Part shown: positions 27,301 to 38,769 of the stretch, in pieces
How the letters are laid out: every line of letters starts with the position of its first letter
Position numbering within the stretch: position 1 is the first letter of the stretch
NCBI GenBank assembly: GCA_013397935.1
Contig: VZRN01002232.1
Location: 979,457-1,043,456 of the forward strand
Reading direction: 5' to 3'
From: Dasyornis broadbenti
Lineage: Eukaryota; Chordata; Aves; Passeriformes; Dasyornithidae
Length of the DNA stretch: 64,000 bases
Translations under genes and position numbers: made by a program
The notes under the pieces: model-generated
Databases searched by the model: none
Seen by the model: the letters and a program-made list of their open reading frames with translations, nothing else
What the model was told of the DNA's origin: nothing

Positions 27301-30300
27301 ACCAAGATGCATTTTATATCACTAAGCGTAGCTCTAAAAATTTATTACTACTTTCCAAGGATTTACTTCCTTTATCTAAAAAAAAAAAAAAAGTATAGGT
27401 GTCTTAAATGAGTTATAAAGACTAATCTTATGTGGAGAAGCCCTGATCTAGCAAACACATATGCTTATGAGTAATTTAACTGCATGCGTAGTTTCATATA
27501 ATTCAGCGGGCGAGAGAGAAGCTGTGATCCATGGAGCTCTTAGTGTGGGTAAGTTATTCGTGGGCACAACTGTTTGCAGGACTGGAGCCAAGTATAACAC
27601 ATATACAAATTCCCATCTAGAAGAAAAGGCAAATGAATACATAGTAAAAAGCAATTACATGCTATTGAATGTTCCAACAACTATATGTTCTACAGCAAGC
27701 ACATGAACACAATTATGGGTTCAAAGGCGCTCAGGACCTACCCATAATTGATGGATAATAAATGGAGAGGGGGAATGAAATGGAGAAGTGAAAGGAACAC
27801 AGTGTAACTCTCTTCGTGTCTGAGTTTCTCTCTAATTTAGGTGTTTTGTAGATGCAACAAGTATACACAGGAAACAAACAAACAGAAAAAAAAGGGGAGT
27901 TGCACTCAACGACCATCTTTGGACAGTGAATGAAGCTGTTGTCTACAGAGAACTGACTTTGGTCTCTCAAGATATTTTAGAGTGCCTTAGGCAGATGCTT
28001 TGCAGATGCTCAGTGTGCTCTGCAAGTGAGAAGTAAGTATCTCTAAAGATTAAAAAGTCCTTCTGCCACACTCGATGCATAAATTACCTATGCATCTTCT
28101 ATCAGGTAACCGCTAGCCAGAACATGAAAGCAGAGCCAGCTTTCTCCTGTTCCTTGTTCTCCCTGTGAAACCTTTGGCTGTGCCCTGTGTGCTGCAGAGG
28201 CACGTGGCTCCCATGAGAGAAGGCGCAATGCTTCAGGCCCCAGAGGGGGAAAAGGATGCTGTCCTGGGAGGTGGGTATGTTGGCTTTGAGCTCTTCATGG
28301 AGGAGAGCCCTGCTTGCTCTCAGCTAGGCTGCTGTGTTGTGTTCCAGCTGTAATTTTTTAAGAGAGGGATGCTGACCTGCCTGATGTGGAATTAAGCACT
28401 TCCCAGCAACTGAGTGCAGATTGAGTGCCTTCACACCCTCTCTGTGAACTGAGCTTCCTTGGGAGAGAGTCATGTAGGTGCTGAGTTTCTGGCTGCTAGG
28501 AGGTGATGTTATGCCTTCAGGAAGCTGTGTATTCCAACACAGGAGCACCAACTTGTTCTAGATAGCAGAAAGCATCACAAATTGCTCTCCAGGATGTAGG
28601 CACCTGGAGTTTACCTGTGCTCCAGGACAAGCAGAATCCAAATGACCATCATCTCTCCCACAAAGCCAAAACCCTGCGACTGGGAGAGACTGGATTATTT
28701 CCTTTTTGGCCTGTCCTCCTTATTAAAATGTGTGTGAATACCTTCAGTCCCCTGGGCCTGGCTGTGGAAGCATTAAACGCTCTGCAAGTTCTCCTTATGA
28801 ATAGCCAGTAAAATAGATGGTTTGCAAATGTTTATGTTCCTGCACTTACTTTGCCCCTATGAAATAAATGCTGTTGCCAAGTACAATACAATGCACCCAA
28901 TGTCTTCTGCAGTGTTCTTGCTGCTGTTCACTGTAAAATGCATCTTTAGGGGTGTATTCCGACCTGTCCACCTCCCTGTCCCCAGAGGTACTTTGGCAAT
29001 CTCTACATGGAAGATGTTGTATTTGCTTTGTTTACACACTAGACATTCACTTCAGTTCCACTGCATGCTACCTGCCTTTTCTTCCTTTGCATTGCTTTTT
29101 TTCCATACTTCTCAGTTTGCTCTCCTCGCTGGCTGAGCTTGGTTGTCTTACATCCTGCACATCTCCTGAAAGTACTTCCACTCTAGATGTTGCTGCATTA
29201 TGGTAGGAATACTACAAAAGGTGCAATTATTTTGCCAGCCTTTCTTCCTGGTGCATTCTCAGGATGCACACAGCTGATGCTCAGATATATAATATCTAAA
29301 GTATACAAAGGCTTCCTTTCTGTTTACACAAGACTGAAAGAACACACACAAGCCTTAATGAGCCTTTCTTTCTCATTTGCAATTGGAATTTAAAATAAAA
29401 GATCCTCTTTGTATCAACACGGAGTTTTGTGATGGGGCAACTGCCAACGTTTCCTTGGTGACATTATCACCTTACAGAATTCAGTGCGCTACAACTTTCT
29501 AACCACTTCTCCCTTGCCATGTTCATTTTGCAGTGCAACCATCAGCAAAGGTCATAGCTCTAAATCTCATCAGGAAACTGATGCAGGCTTAAAAATGCCA
29601 TGAAATGTTTTGTGACACATAGCCAAGGGGAATGGGGCTACGGGCAATGGAAAAAATGAAGAATGGGGATAATGAGGAACAGATAAGGTAACACCACCTC
29701 TAAAAGACTCAAAATGTGAAGCCACATCTTCAGGCACAATACAACCACTTCACAGGTTAATCAGGTGCTCATTACAGGCCTGAACATGCACATATCTGTG
29801 TAAGCAGTGGTGCTGCTGCCACTGAGCTTATATTCAGGCTAAACACTCATGCAGGATGCAGGAAGTTTCATCTGAAGGGAGCAGCCAGTAAAAGTAAGGG
29901 TTAATCATACCTGAAACAGAGAAAACCTTTCTACTGAATCATCCAATATAGTGCCTCTTCTGGGTTTTCCCCCCTTTATGCAAGAATTGCTTTACCGTTT
30001 TTTGAATGTGAGGAAACTTTGCTTATCAGCACCCAAAAAGCAAGCCCCTGCAGAGTCCCCACTGACAAATGCTGCAAGGCAGTCATGTCCTTTCCTCTGC
30101 TATGAATGCAGTAATTAGAGAGATGCAATTTTCCAGTAGTGCTTGACAGCCTACATCAAAGGCACAGAAACTGTTTCTGGACATTGAAAAGATAAAATTC
30201 TAATACTAACTGATGCCTCCTTCAGTTTTTATTGCAGTTCAATGTAAACAGATGCTGCTGGTTTTGAAAGCATATGTTCAGATCTGTCAAAGTATATGTA

Positions 30301-31874
30301 TGGCAGCGGTGATATCTGCTGTGGTAAAGGCTGATATTTGCCATTGTGTGTATGTACTTGATTCAGTCATCTCTGTGGCATTAGCTGCACTGTATGTGTG
30401 TGCTTACACATTCACAGATGTCTGCCTTTGCATGTGCATGCATGCAAACACAAACACATGCATATGAATTAAATGGAAACTGTAACCCAATCTTAACCAG
30501 GAGTTTAAATTAATTGTAATACATGCACACACTTACAAACATTGGGCTATATTTAACTTTCACATAAGCAGTGTAGAACTATTATCTTCTGAGGAGCTCT
30601 GTAGTTTATGAGTCAGCCCCAAAACCTCTTAGTTAGCCCATGGAAAGACGCCACTGACTTTATTGGGCTTTGGACTAGTTTGAAACCAATGGTTAATTGT
30701 CTCGTATAATATAACTTTCCCTTCCAGCAGACTTAAGATAAACTTAGATTCTAATTCCAACAACTCTATAATTTTTTCCAAACAAATTCCTTATGGGATG
30801 GAAATGCCCATTCTTGTTCTGGGCATTTTTCAATGCTTTTGTGTTTCTTTGTTTTGAAAATTGATTCAGTCATGTTAAACATTATGCAAGCTTGAAAAAG
30901 ATCACAGTCTCCAACTATGCAAAGCGAAATTCTCATACATACATAGCTCAGAAATAAACGTCATTGGAAACTTCAAACTTGGCTAGTATTAAAGCCATCT
31001 TTGAGGAAAGGAAAAAAAAATCACATTTGGAGAAATTCAGCCTGGTATTTTAGAGAGTAAGAATAATTTAGGATTACATGTCCATCTCAGCTTTCTTATT
31101 TTATTATATGCCCTGTACAACTTTCTATTTGCTTTCCAGGTTTTTTTAGATGGATTTATTTGAGTATGTACTTGAAATACACAATTATTTAGAGGGAAAA
31201 TTAACATACCTGCAAGGGTCTTCTTGAATTTAAGGGGAAACTGTCTGAAGACCTACCTTTGAGTTCTGAGCTAAGACCATTAAGTTCATCCTAATTCAGG
31301 TATCATAGCTGGCAGAAATGTAAAGTCATGTCACTTTTAAGAAACTACTCTTGAAAAACCTTTTGACTGCTAGTCCTCCTTTGAGTAATCTCTAAATTAA
31401 AAATCTGACTTAGAAACTCATGACTAAGATTTCTTAATGTAGATTTTGTACACACAGTTAATACTTAAGCTGTCTTTAAGAAGAATGTGGCTGTGCTAAG
31501 CACTAAAGAAAGTTCACATTTGGATTATTATTTACATTGTTATCGTGGGTATCTGATATAATCACTGTTGTGGAGACATTGCGCTGTTTTCTGGCACTAT
31601 AGGCTCTCAGCTGATGGGCATCTCACAGGGTATTCGAGTTTGTGTTCCCTGATAAAAGACAACAGAGAGCAATAACCTACAGTCTGCATACTCACATGGG
31701 TGCCTACAGTCTTAATTTGAGGCAATTAACATTTAGAGTGCTAAATTGTTTTGAAAGCCAGTGAATCCTGTTTGTCTCTGTGTCTTTTCCAGTCCCATGC
31801 CATATGTATTGTGTTTTGCAACTCTGTATTTTGTTTTATAAATAGAATTTAGTATGTATTGTTTATGTATCCTG

Positions 31875-32110
31875 CTACCAAAAGAGAAGATTGACAATGT
31901 CAAAGAAAGAAAAATCTTTGGTCAGACCGACAACATCTATGACATCCCACTGTCTCTTCGTGTGGTATGCCACAGACTCGGTTTTCACAGTAAGTCCAAA
32001 GCTCATTACGAGGTTTAGAAAAGCATTTATGGCTTTTAGTGAGTGTGGTGTGAGGAGCAGATGCTCCTCAGGACTAATGCACACAAGCCTGCCATAATGG
32101 CAGGGCAAAT
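31875..32110. promoter_or_regulatory. Candidate regulatory block
   Basis: Stands out from the AT-rich, CpG-poor flank by several CpGs (GACCGACAACATC, CTTCGTGTGG, GACTCGG, TTACGAGG) and by a complete lack of repeats. Frames on both strands (77 codons minus, 68 plus) are not recognisable. A short unannotated exon cannot be excluded: GGTTTTCACAGTAAGTCC could be read as a donor-like site. Confidence 0.33.
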
Positions 32111-33259
32111 CTCAGAGTCTCCACTCCCTTGCTGATGTAAATGGGGACAGGGCCTCTGGCTTACATCTAAATGCAATGTAATGTAAGTCAATCACCCCTT
32201 GAGTTTTAAAGCATCCTTACTTTGGTATTTGTGTTAGATCGTATTTGCATAATAATGCCCAATGCACACAAAACATTGCATCAAAAGAAAGTTGCTCCTT
32301 CCCTCCAGCTTGTCTTTTGGAAATAATTCTCTTTCCCTCCATTCCTGAGAGCTTCCCCGCACCACTTGCAATCTTCCAGATAACATATATTTGCCATTCT
32401 TTGCTACCAGATCTCTTTCCCTCATGCTGCCACTTCCTTCCTCTCTGACATACAAATGGAGCCTGAATTACAGCAAAACCCTTAAATACTGCCTCACCTG
32501 AGTGCTCTTTCTACCCTTACATAGGGGAGCAACAGTGGTGGCCAGACTGTCTTGAACGTCTTTGTTGTTATAAGGTACCTATTTCTCCAATATACATCAA
32601 GTGCACACCCCACCCTGCCTGTTGCTGTATGCCTGAAACAAAACACAACAACAAAAAAAAGTATTGCTCAATTAGGCTGAAATGAATATTAATTTGGGCT
32701 GCATCTTTTGGTTCCTGGGTGCCTGAACCTCAGTTTTGTCCGGTGCTAATCACTGTGACCCCACTGCCCTGTTGTCTGCCCCAGCTTCAGTGGACTATAG
32801 ACATAGACTCAATCTCGCATTTTAAACATTGCTCCTACAAAACTCTCTCCCCAAGGTTTGTCTCACAGCTCACTAGCAAGGCCTGTAGTATTGAAGTGGG
32901 TAGCTTTGATAACTGTACGACATAGGCAAGAGATTTGTTTCACTTCTAGCGGGCTTAGCTAGAAGAAATGCAAAGAAGGTTGTTCACACCGTCGTGAGAA
33001 TTGGTTGTGGGTCGAGGAGATTCCGTCGCGCACCGGGCAGTAGCGCACGGGTGAGCTGGCTCCAGGAACTCCGGTCCCGGGAGGAGTTTGGCTCCGTGCA
33101 CAGTGGGATCCTCAGGTGCACCACTTCCCCAGATGAAAAGGGGAGCTTTGCACAGGGGGTTTATTGCACATTCCTGGTCGCACGAGGGAGACTGGGTCCA
33201 GGTAGCTGCCTCCTCGCTTTCCCTTTAATCACTGCAGGGTGGGAACCGGATCCAGCCTG

Positions 33260-33570
33260 AAGGGATAAAAGATCTCTGAGATGAAGAAGTACAATGGAGC
33301 AGAGTTAATGTCAATCGGTTTACTGCTGTAACCAAATCACTACCACATCTCTCTGTGCAGCATGTTACAATTTACAACTCGTAGTTAAATGAGTCAGAGC
33401 TGTTGCTTCTGGTTCTGCCTCCAGCTTCTCCTGCCGCAGAGCTGGACAGATAATGGGTCCGTGTTGCAGAAGGGGCCTCGGGCCAGCCCCAAAGAGCTGT
33501 GTTGCAATGCCCATTATCGCATTGCCTCATTTTTAGGCTCTCTGCTGTGGAACAGATTGCTCAGGCCAGG
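33260..33570. promoter_or_regulatory. Candidate regulatory block about 5 kb beyond the MSX1 stop
   Basis: Non-repetitive text with AGTTAATGTCAATCGGTTTAC, AACTCGTAGTTAAATGAGTCA (AP-1-like TGAGTCA), GGACAGATAATGGGTCCG and CATTATCGCATTGCC, and with scattered CpGs. A CpG-rich stretch lies immediately before it (33000-33090). Its appearance suggests constrained sequence. Function is inferred. Confidence 0.42.
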
Positions 33571-33694
33571 GACAGACATCACTGTGCTTCACATAAGGTG
33601 TGGAGAGAGTTAAGAGTAATAAAAGGAAATTTCAGAGGTCCACATACTCCTTGGGTTTGAATATATATATATATGCTACTATAAATGCATATAT

Positions 33695-33698
33695 AGAT

Positions 33699-33771
<73 letters not shown>

Positions 33772-33823
33772 CAGACAGATAGACAGATAGATAGGTAGAT
33801 AGATAGATAGATAGACAGATAGA
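33695..33823. repeat. GATA tetranucleotide microsatellite
   Basis: About 129 bp of GATA units (AGAT in phase), becoming impure with GACA and GGTA variants in the last third. A short AT run precedes it at 33661-33674. Minus-strand 'proteins' of repeated YLSIYLSI-type units are translation of this repeat. Confidence 0.97.
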
Positions 33824-34829
33824 AATAGTGGGAGCCAGCACTGTGAAAGGCAGGAAGAAGGTGTCTCTTTCTGACACAAACTCACTTACAGTTCAGTGCA
33901 GAAGTAATATCAGTCTGCTTCTTGTGAAGAACTAGAGTGAACTACCTCGTTGCATCCAGGAGCTCATTGAGCACAGTATATTATATCCCACAAGCAGTAG
34001 GAGACTTACTCACCAGTCACCACTCTGCTGGATTTAATTTGGACGGCCCCATGACTGCTCTGAGGAGTGTCCCGGTGCTTATGGCAGCTGCTTTTTCTTG
34101 CTCTCTCTGGCTACCTCTACGTCTAATATAAAATCAAACGCATCATTAGAAGAGATGAAGAGCAACTACTTCTGATTCTCTAATAAGCTAGTGATAGGTG
34201 TTTTCACTTTGCATACAGAATACCTGAGTTCAGCTGTTTACCTAAATTCAGACAGTACCAAGGAGTTAGTGCCAAGCATCCCACTTCCTCCTGAAGGTGT
34301 CCAGCCAGTTTGTTCAACAAATATTTCAGTTCCCAGATTTTAAGAAAGAACCTCTGATGTGACTCAGGAGATTCACACAAAAATGATGAGCCTGGATTTA
34401 AGCTTATGAGCACTGCTGAGAAGCACTTACCCCCTCCCCTTCCCCTGGCCTTTACAATGGGTAAGTTAGGCAGCTTCCTTGTTTTGCCTCTGATTTCTTA
34501 AGGTTCTGTTCTCAGGCACAATCCTGAGCAGCAGGAGGCTGCTGCTGCGCCTAACTCGCTGAATTTAGCCTGCCCTAACTTTGGAAACCAAGCTTTTAAG
34601 CTCCCAGTTTGCTTGAACATTACGGTAAACGTTCGATGCAGCTTTCAACGGGGCACCGATTTGTGTTTTGAGTGAAAGAGAGAACTCGGAAAGAAATCCC
34701 AAAACTCGAGAAATTCGGAGCAGATGACAAATGTATGGTTTAACCAACTATTTGCACAGCAGGTTTGCCCGGTAGCCACCTTCTCTGAGGTAAAACTGAA
34801 GGAGAGCCTTTCCTTGCTTTTGAAGCGCC
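33824..34829. other. Non-coding stretch, no gene supported
   Basis: Mixed DNA with CpGs rising towards its end (34600-34760). No recognisable product in the short frames. Confidence 0.5.
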
Positions 34830-35320
34830 AGCCCGCGCTGTGTGCCACTCTGCCCCTCTGGCACAGCCGGAGCCGGGCGCGATCCCGCGGCGTTCCCAGC
34901 CGGGGCTCTCGGACTTGCACGGAGCTGGTGCCGGGAAGATGCGCCCGGCGGCTGCCCCTGTGCACGGGTAACGGGGCCGCTCCCCTCCTTTGTGGGAATA
35001 AGAGTAGAAAAATGGCTTCTCTTTTATTTTGAGTGTGTTTCTGTGCGTGTTTGTTCCCTCTCCGTGCTCTGGGTACTGTGAGCTGTATTTCCTACGCTCC
35101 GTGGAAAGTGTCGCACCAAGGCGCTATCGCTTTCCCACGGCAGTGTCAGCCTCGGCTGTGAGTCCGTGGTGGTACGTGGATGTGCTCGGGGCCCCTCTGC
35201 TTTCTCTCGTCTGTCTGCCGAGGCTCTCTAGGAGTGCGTGTGGAGATATGCATGGAGGGGAGGGGGTACCGGCGCGACTGGGGAGGGGTGGCGGGGGAGA
35301 GGGGAATTATTAGGAAACTT
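34830..35320. other. CpG-rich region about 3 kb beyond the MSX1 3' end
   Basis: CpG density is island-like from the GCGCCAGCCCGCGC stretch onward, ending near the GGGGAGGGG run at about 35260-35300. Open frames are low-complexity. It could be a Polycomb-type satellite island or an unannotated promoter. Confidence 0.45.
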
Positions 35321-35529
35321 TGCTTTGGCTACTCTCTATCCTTGGGGCTGCGTGGCGCCAGCACCCTCAAGTTGAAAGGAAAACAGCCATTCTCACTTCC
35401 AACTGCCCACTGAGATCCTTAAGGCGACAAAGACACAAAAGTGAGTTTTATTTGCTGGTAAGCCAGAGGCAAGAAAAAAGAAAAGCCAATTCCCCCTTAA
35501 AAAGAGCCGACAAATCCTTTTTGCTCTTT

Positions 35530-35700
35530 TGTGTGAGCTTTTCCTATTCACATGGAGCGTTCATCCGTGTGATTCCCAACTTATTGTCATTACTTAGTTA
35601 TTAATTGTTCTCATCTGGGTTTAATTGAGCAACCAAGGACTTTAGCCCAAGGGTCAGGGGGAAAACTTAAAGCAAAGACATGTTCAATAGGAATCCTGCG
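35530..35700. promoter_or_regulatory. Candidate regulatory block with TAATTG/TTAATTG cores
   Basis: Contains TTATTGTCATTACTTAGTTA, TTAATTGTTC and TTTAATTGAGC in 60 bp, with a few CpGs in the flanks. Candidate only. Confidence 0.33.
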
Positions 35701-35729
35701 CTTCGAATATCCATTCCGAGTTAACATAA

Positions 35730-35732
<3 letters not shown>

Positions 35733-35763
<31 letters not shown>

Positions 35764-35795
35764 AAAAAACAAAAAAAGAAAAGAAAACAGAGACA
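35733..35795. repeat. Poly-A run with degenerate A-rich tail
   Basis: About 29 uninterrupted A, followed by A-rich sequence with single G or C interruptions. Confidence 0.85.
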
Positions 35796-35799
35796 AAGC

Positions 35800-36130
35800 A
35801 GAGAGATGAAAGGGTTCCGCTTTGCCCGGAGTCCCGCACCGCATCGCAGCGCCCAAAGGTGCCGGCGGAGGGGAGCGGTGCTTGCGGGGAGCCAGGTCAA
35901 GGCAGTCCTCTCTGCTTAAAATCGCTCTCGGATTTTTAAGGGCATATTTACAGGATAAACCCGGCCTCCTGCGCGATTAGATCGCCCCAAACCCGCGGTC
36001 TAATCGCGCAGAGGCTAAGTTAGAGAGAGAGATAAGCTGGTGATATCCAGCAGTTTTCTGCCAGAGACACAACGTGGGAAAAAGTCGGCACAGAGCTTTC
36101 CCGCTCCGGCGCGGCGTTGGGCGCTGGGGT
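35800..36130. other. CpG-rich patch downstream of MSX1
   Basis: Moderate CpG density. It includes two near-complementary segments around 35971-36010: GCGCGATTAGATCG and GGTCTAATCGCGCAG form an inverted repeat on TAATCGCGC. No coding signal. Confidence 0.4.
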
Positions 36131-36189
36131 CAGGATCACAGACACTCATTTGCACGGAGTAAAGAAATGATCGGAAAAGAAAGCCAAAG

Positions 36190-36290
36190 GGTTGGGAAAA
36201 AAAAGTACAGGGGAAAAAAAAAGAAAAACAAAACAAAAACCAACGAAAAAAACCACCACCAAACAACCACAAAACCCACAAACTCACCCC
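36190..36290. repeat. A-rich low-complexity tract
   Basis: About 100 bases of A and C with few G and almost no T (AAAAC- and CCACC-type units). It is of simple-sequence character and resembles the A-rich tract near 780-840. Confidence 0.7.
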
Positions 36291-36344
36291 AGCTCAAAAA
36301 TGACTGGGCAGCCAGAGCAGAGTGAGAGATGAGAAGGGGGATTA

Positions 36345-36560
36345 GAGCAGCGAGCTCTGGAGAAAGTGACTGTGTTCAGGTATGTTGTTTCGCTGAGTTA
36401 TTGAAAGCATCATTGATATTTAGGAGATGATAAAAGTCCCGCCTCGCCCCCAGCTACAGTCTCGCTGGAGCCACAGTGCCTGCAGAAGATTGCCGAGCCT
36501 CATTACAGCAATTATTTTCCTTCTAACTTTGCTTCAGCCTTAACGTTTTAAATTGCTGGA
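36345..36560. promoter_or_regulatory. Candidate regulatory block downstream of MSX1
   Basis: Contains GAGTTATTGAAAGCATCATTGATATTTAG split by varied cores, then GATAAAAGTCCCGCCTCGCC, then GCCTCATTACAGCAATTATTTTCC and AAATTGCTGG. Homeodomain cores and a GC box are closely packed between low-complexity A-rich tracts. Judged by eye. Confidence 0.4.
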
Positions 36561-36671
36561 AATGAAAGCAGCAGGGTAGGGGGTGGGGGGAAAGACAGAA
36601 AGAAAAATATTGAGTCCCAATTTCACAGCGGCCATTCCTTGAGCACAAAGATAAAGCATGAACTTAAATTT

Positions 36672-36691
36672 AAAAAAAAAAAAAAAAAAAA
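36672..36691. repeat. Poly-A run
   Basis: An A run of about 20 bases followed by more A-rich sequence to about 36726. Confidence 0.85.
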
Positions 36692-36759
36692 GGGAGGCAA
36701 AAAAAGGGAAAAATAAAAAAGGGGAAAACAACGCTTTCCCTTACCCGAGGGATTCTCCA

Positions 36760-37270
36760 AACCAAACCGGGTGGAGCGGCGCACTGAGAGGGCTCAGGGC
36801 GCAGCCGGCGGGGAACGCGGCGAGTCGGCGGCGCCGGTGCTGGCGCGATCGGCAGGCGCGGAACTGGGGCTGTGTGTCCGCCGACCTTCCGCGGGGTCCT
36901 CGGCCGTCGCCAGCGGTTTCCTCGGGGCCATGGCTGACCGGGATGGGTTTCCAATGGAGCCAGCCGCTGAGAACTGCGGAGCGCTCGAAGCCCCGAGGAT
37001 GGGCACGAGAGACGGCGCCGAGCGGTCCCGACCGTCAGTGCCGCGGGTTTCAGCAGCCGCCGGGCCCGCACTCGTGCCCAACACCGTTGTCCCCACACCC
37101 CATCCCCCGACCCAGCGGCTCCGGCGCTGATACTGCCTCGCCATTAGCATGCTTTATCTCCTTCTTCAGCAGCACCCAAACCCCGACAGCCCGCTCTCCT
37201 CCGGCCCCACCCCAAATCCCGGTGCTCCGTTATCCCGAGTATTATCGGCTGGCAAAAGGAGCTCTGGGGA
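36760..37270. promoter_or_regulatory. CpG-rich region just beyond the MSX1 3' end
   Basis: Island-like CpG density begins about 0.5 kb past the MSX1 polyadenylation signal. Long frames in it on both strands (up to 252 codons) are GC-driven and carry no domain; the longest starts inside a poly-A run. Its position would suit a promoter for a plus-strand transcript running antisense through MSX1. An Msx1 antisense RNA has been reported in mammals, but this assignment is inference. Confidence 0.45.
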
Positions 37271-37740
37271 AAGCCCTTGATCTCGCGCTAGGCTTGGCAC
37301 TGAGATGTGGGACATGTCACGCCCTCACCAGTGTCCACAGACCTCGGGGACTACGGCCGGGACCTTCCCAGACACAGGCAGCTGGAAGGGAGAGGAGCAA
37401 CTTTTCCCTTTCCTAGGGCTAAGGAAACACGGCCGATCCTGGAGCTGCTGGGGAAAGCAGCCGCGATCACATGCACCCTCAGGATAAGGATGCGGTGGGA
37501 ACTGCTGGCAAGGAGCAGTCAGGGGAAAGGAGGAAACCTCAAACAGCTGTGAGGACAAGGCAGCTCTGGTATACACAGACAGTTGAAAACTCAGCTGCTG
37601 TCTCACCATCCAAGGCTGAAGTCTCCTGGAGAAGAGGGAAAACAGCTAAAACAGCCAGTCCCTCTCTCATCCCCCAACACACAAATTCAGTCTCTTCTGT
37701 CACCCCTGAGAGGGCAAAGAGCAAGTAAACAAACTGCATC
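37271..37740. other. Non-coding stretch between the downstream CpG island and the MSX1 3' end
   Basis: Mixed-composition DNA. Short frames on both strands have no recognisable product. Confidence 0.5.
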
Positions 37741-38338
37741 AAACAGTAGCTTAAAATTAATTTATTTAACAAATATAGCTATAATATAAATGATAATAAA
37801 ATTTCAAATATACAGTATATTACATAGTACACAGAGCCCCTTCCAAAGGAGCTGGTGGAGGAACAAAGACAGGTAACAGACAGTGCTGTTACATGGGGAC
37901 AGGAAAGGCCGTTTTACACTTATGCCTCTTGACCTTGCCTTGCAGAAAGTAAGAGAAACATCCTGTCTTTAAGTCCCCTTTTTCCATTTCTCTTCCACAG
38001 TTCCTTGCCCCATGGCACCGGTCTCTACGCAGGTTCCAGCTAGACCCAGGGAAGCAGGACACGGTTGGCCCATCACCACCCTGTGCCAGGACGGAGCTGC
38101 GGCGATGCCTCAGGCTTCTGCCAGCTCCCCAGGACTGCTGAGATCAGGGCAGTGCTGGGGCAGGGGCTCTGCATCAGAGGGGGAAGCAGAGAGGTCAAGC
38201 AGAGCCAGACTGAAGAAGTCTCTGCCATAGGGTCCATGGGGAAGTCCCCAGAGAAGAGCTGGAGAAGCAGGGAGGGACTGTGTGTGGAGCCAGTGGGAGC
38301 AGACAGTCAGCGGTGCTGGGTTGGGCTCGGCTCAGGCT
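37741..38338 (-). other. MSX1: MSX1 3' untranslated region (approximate end)
   Basis: The 3'UTR is placed between the stop codon and the first good polyadenylation signal, about 600 bp downstream. The proximal part (38000-38338) is GC-rich. The distal part (37741-37850) is strongly AT-rich, with several ATTTA/TATAT-type runs. AT-rich conserved distal 3'UTRs are typical of MSX1. The exact cleavage site is inferred to be 10-30 nt past the signal. Confidence 0.7.
37761..37766 (-). terminator. MSX1: MSX1 polyadenylation signal AATAAA
   Basis: The minus strand reads AATAAA (plus-strand TTTATT) about 575 bp past the MSX1 stop. It is followed within 40 nt by a GT-rich stretch suitable as a downstream element. 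Other A/T-rich hexamers lie nearby, so an alternative site within 50 bp cannot be excluded. Confidence 0.65.
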
Positions 38339-38769
38339 CTATGTGAGGTGGTACATGCTGTATCCCACATGTGCTGTGTACAGTCCCACAGGAGCCACGG
38401 GCAGCCCTGCACGCTGAAAAGGGCTGGAGGCGCTATACAGGGAAGCGCCGGCCACTGCTGGGCCGCCCAGTGGGAAGGAGATGCCGAAAGCAGCAGGCGG
38501 GAGCATGGGCTTGGCTGCCATCTTCAGCTTCTCCAGCTCAGCCTCCTGGAGCCTCTTGGCCTTGGCGCGGCGGTTCTGGAACCAGATCTTCACCTGCGTC
38601 TCTGTGAGGCTGAGCGAGCTGGAGAACTCTGCACGCTCGGCAATGGACAGGTACTGCTTCTGCCGAAACTTCCTCTCGAGGGCCAGCAGCTGCGCCGTGG
38701 TGAAGGGCGTCCGGGGCTTCCTGTTTGTCTTGTGCTTACGCAGGGTGCAGGCTGGAGGGCTCAGCCGCC
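38339..38769 (-). CDS. MSX1: MSX1 coding exon 2 (homeodomain and C-terminal tail, codon 152 to stop)
   Basis: The acceptor is ACACAG|GG at 38770. It follows a long pyrimidine-rich tract and a plausible branch point CTAAC with its A at 38820, 50 nt upstream. The first two bases complete an Arg codon split by a phase-1 intron. The homeodomain occupies 38546-38725. It keeps the hallmark residues W48, F49, N51 and R53 in KIWFQNRRAKAK, and the Msx-specific N-terminal arm RKPRTPF. The tail has LEKLKMAAKPMLPP followed by a Gly/Ala/Pro-rich segment and ends YSMYHLT with stop TAG at 38341-38339. Several long open frames on the plus strand here are antisense shadows of this exon. Confidence 0.97.

Larger units (their letters stand above)
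17693..31874. other. 3'-flank gene desert, no gene supported
   Basis: About 14 kb of AT-rich intergenic DNA. The longest frames (25954-26505 minus, 183 codons; 26382-26858 minus, 158 codons) fall in a locally GC-richer patch and show no recognisable domain. Weak candidate regulatory blocks at 22745-22875 and 24020-24150 are listed separately. No RNA gene recognised. Confidence 0.55.

Noticed and set aside
33632..33885. Minus-strand proteins of repeated YLSI units
   Set aside because: Translation of the GATA microsatellite.
36658..37416. 252-codon plus-strand frame
   Set aside because: It starts in a poly-A run (poly-Lys) and continues through a CpG island, where stop codons are rare; no domain recognised.
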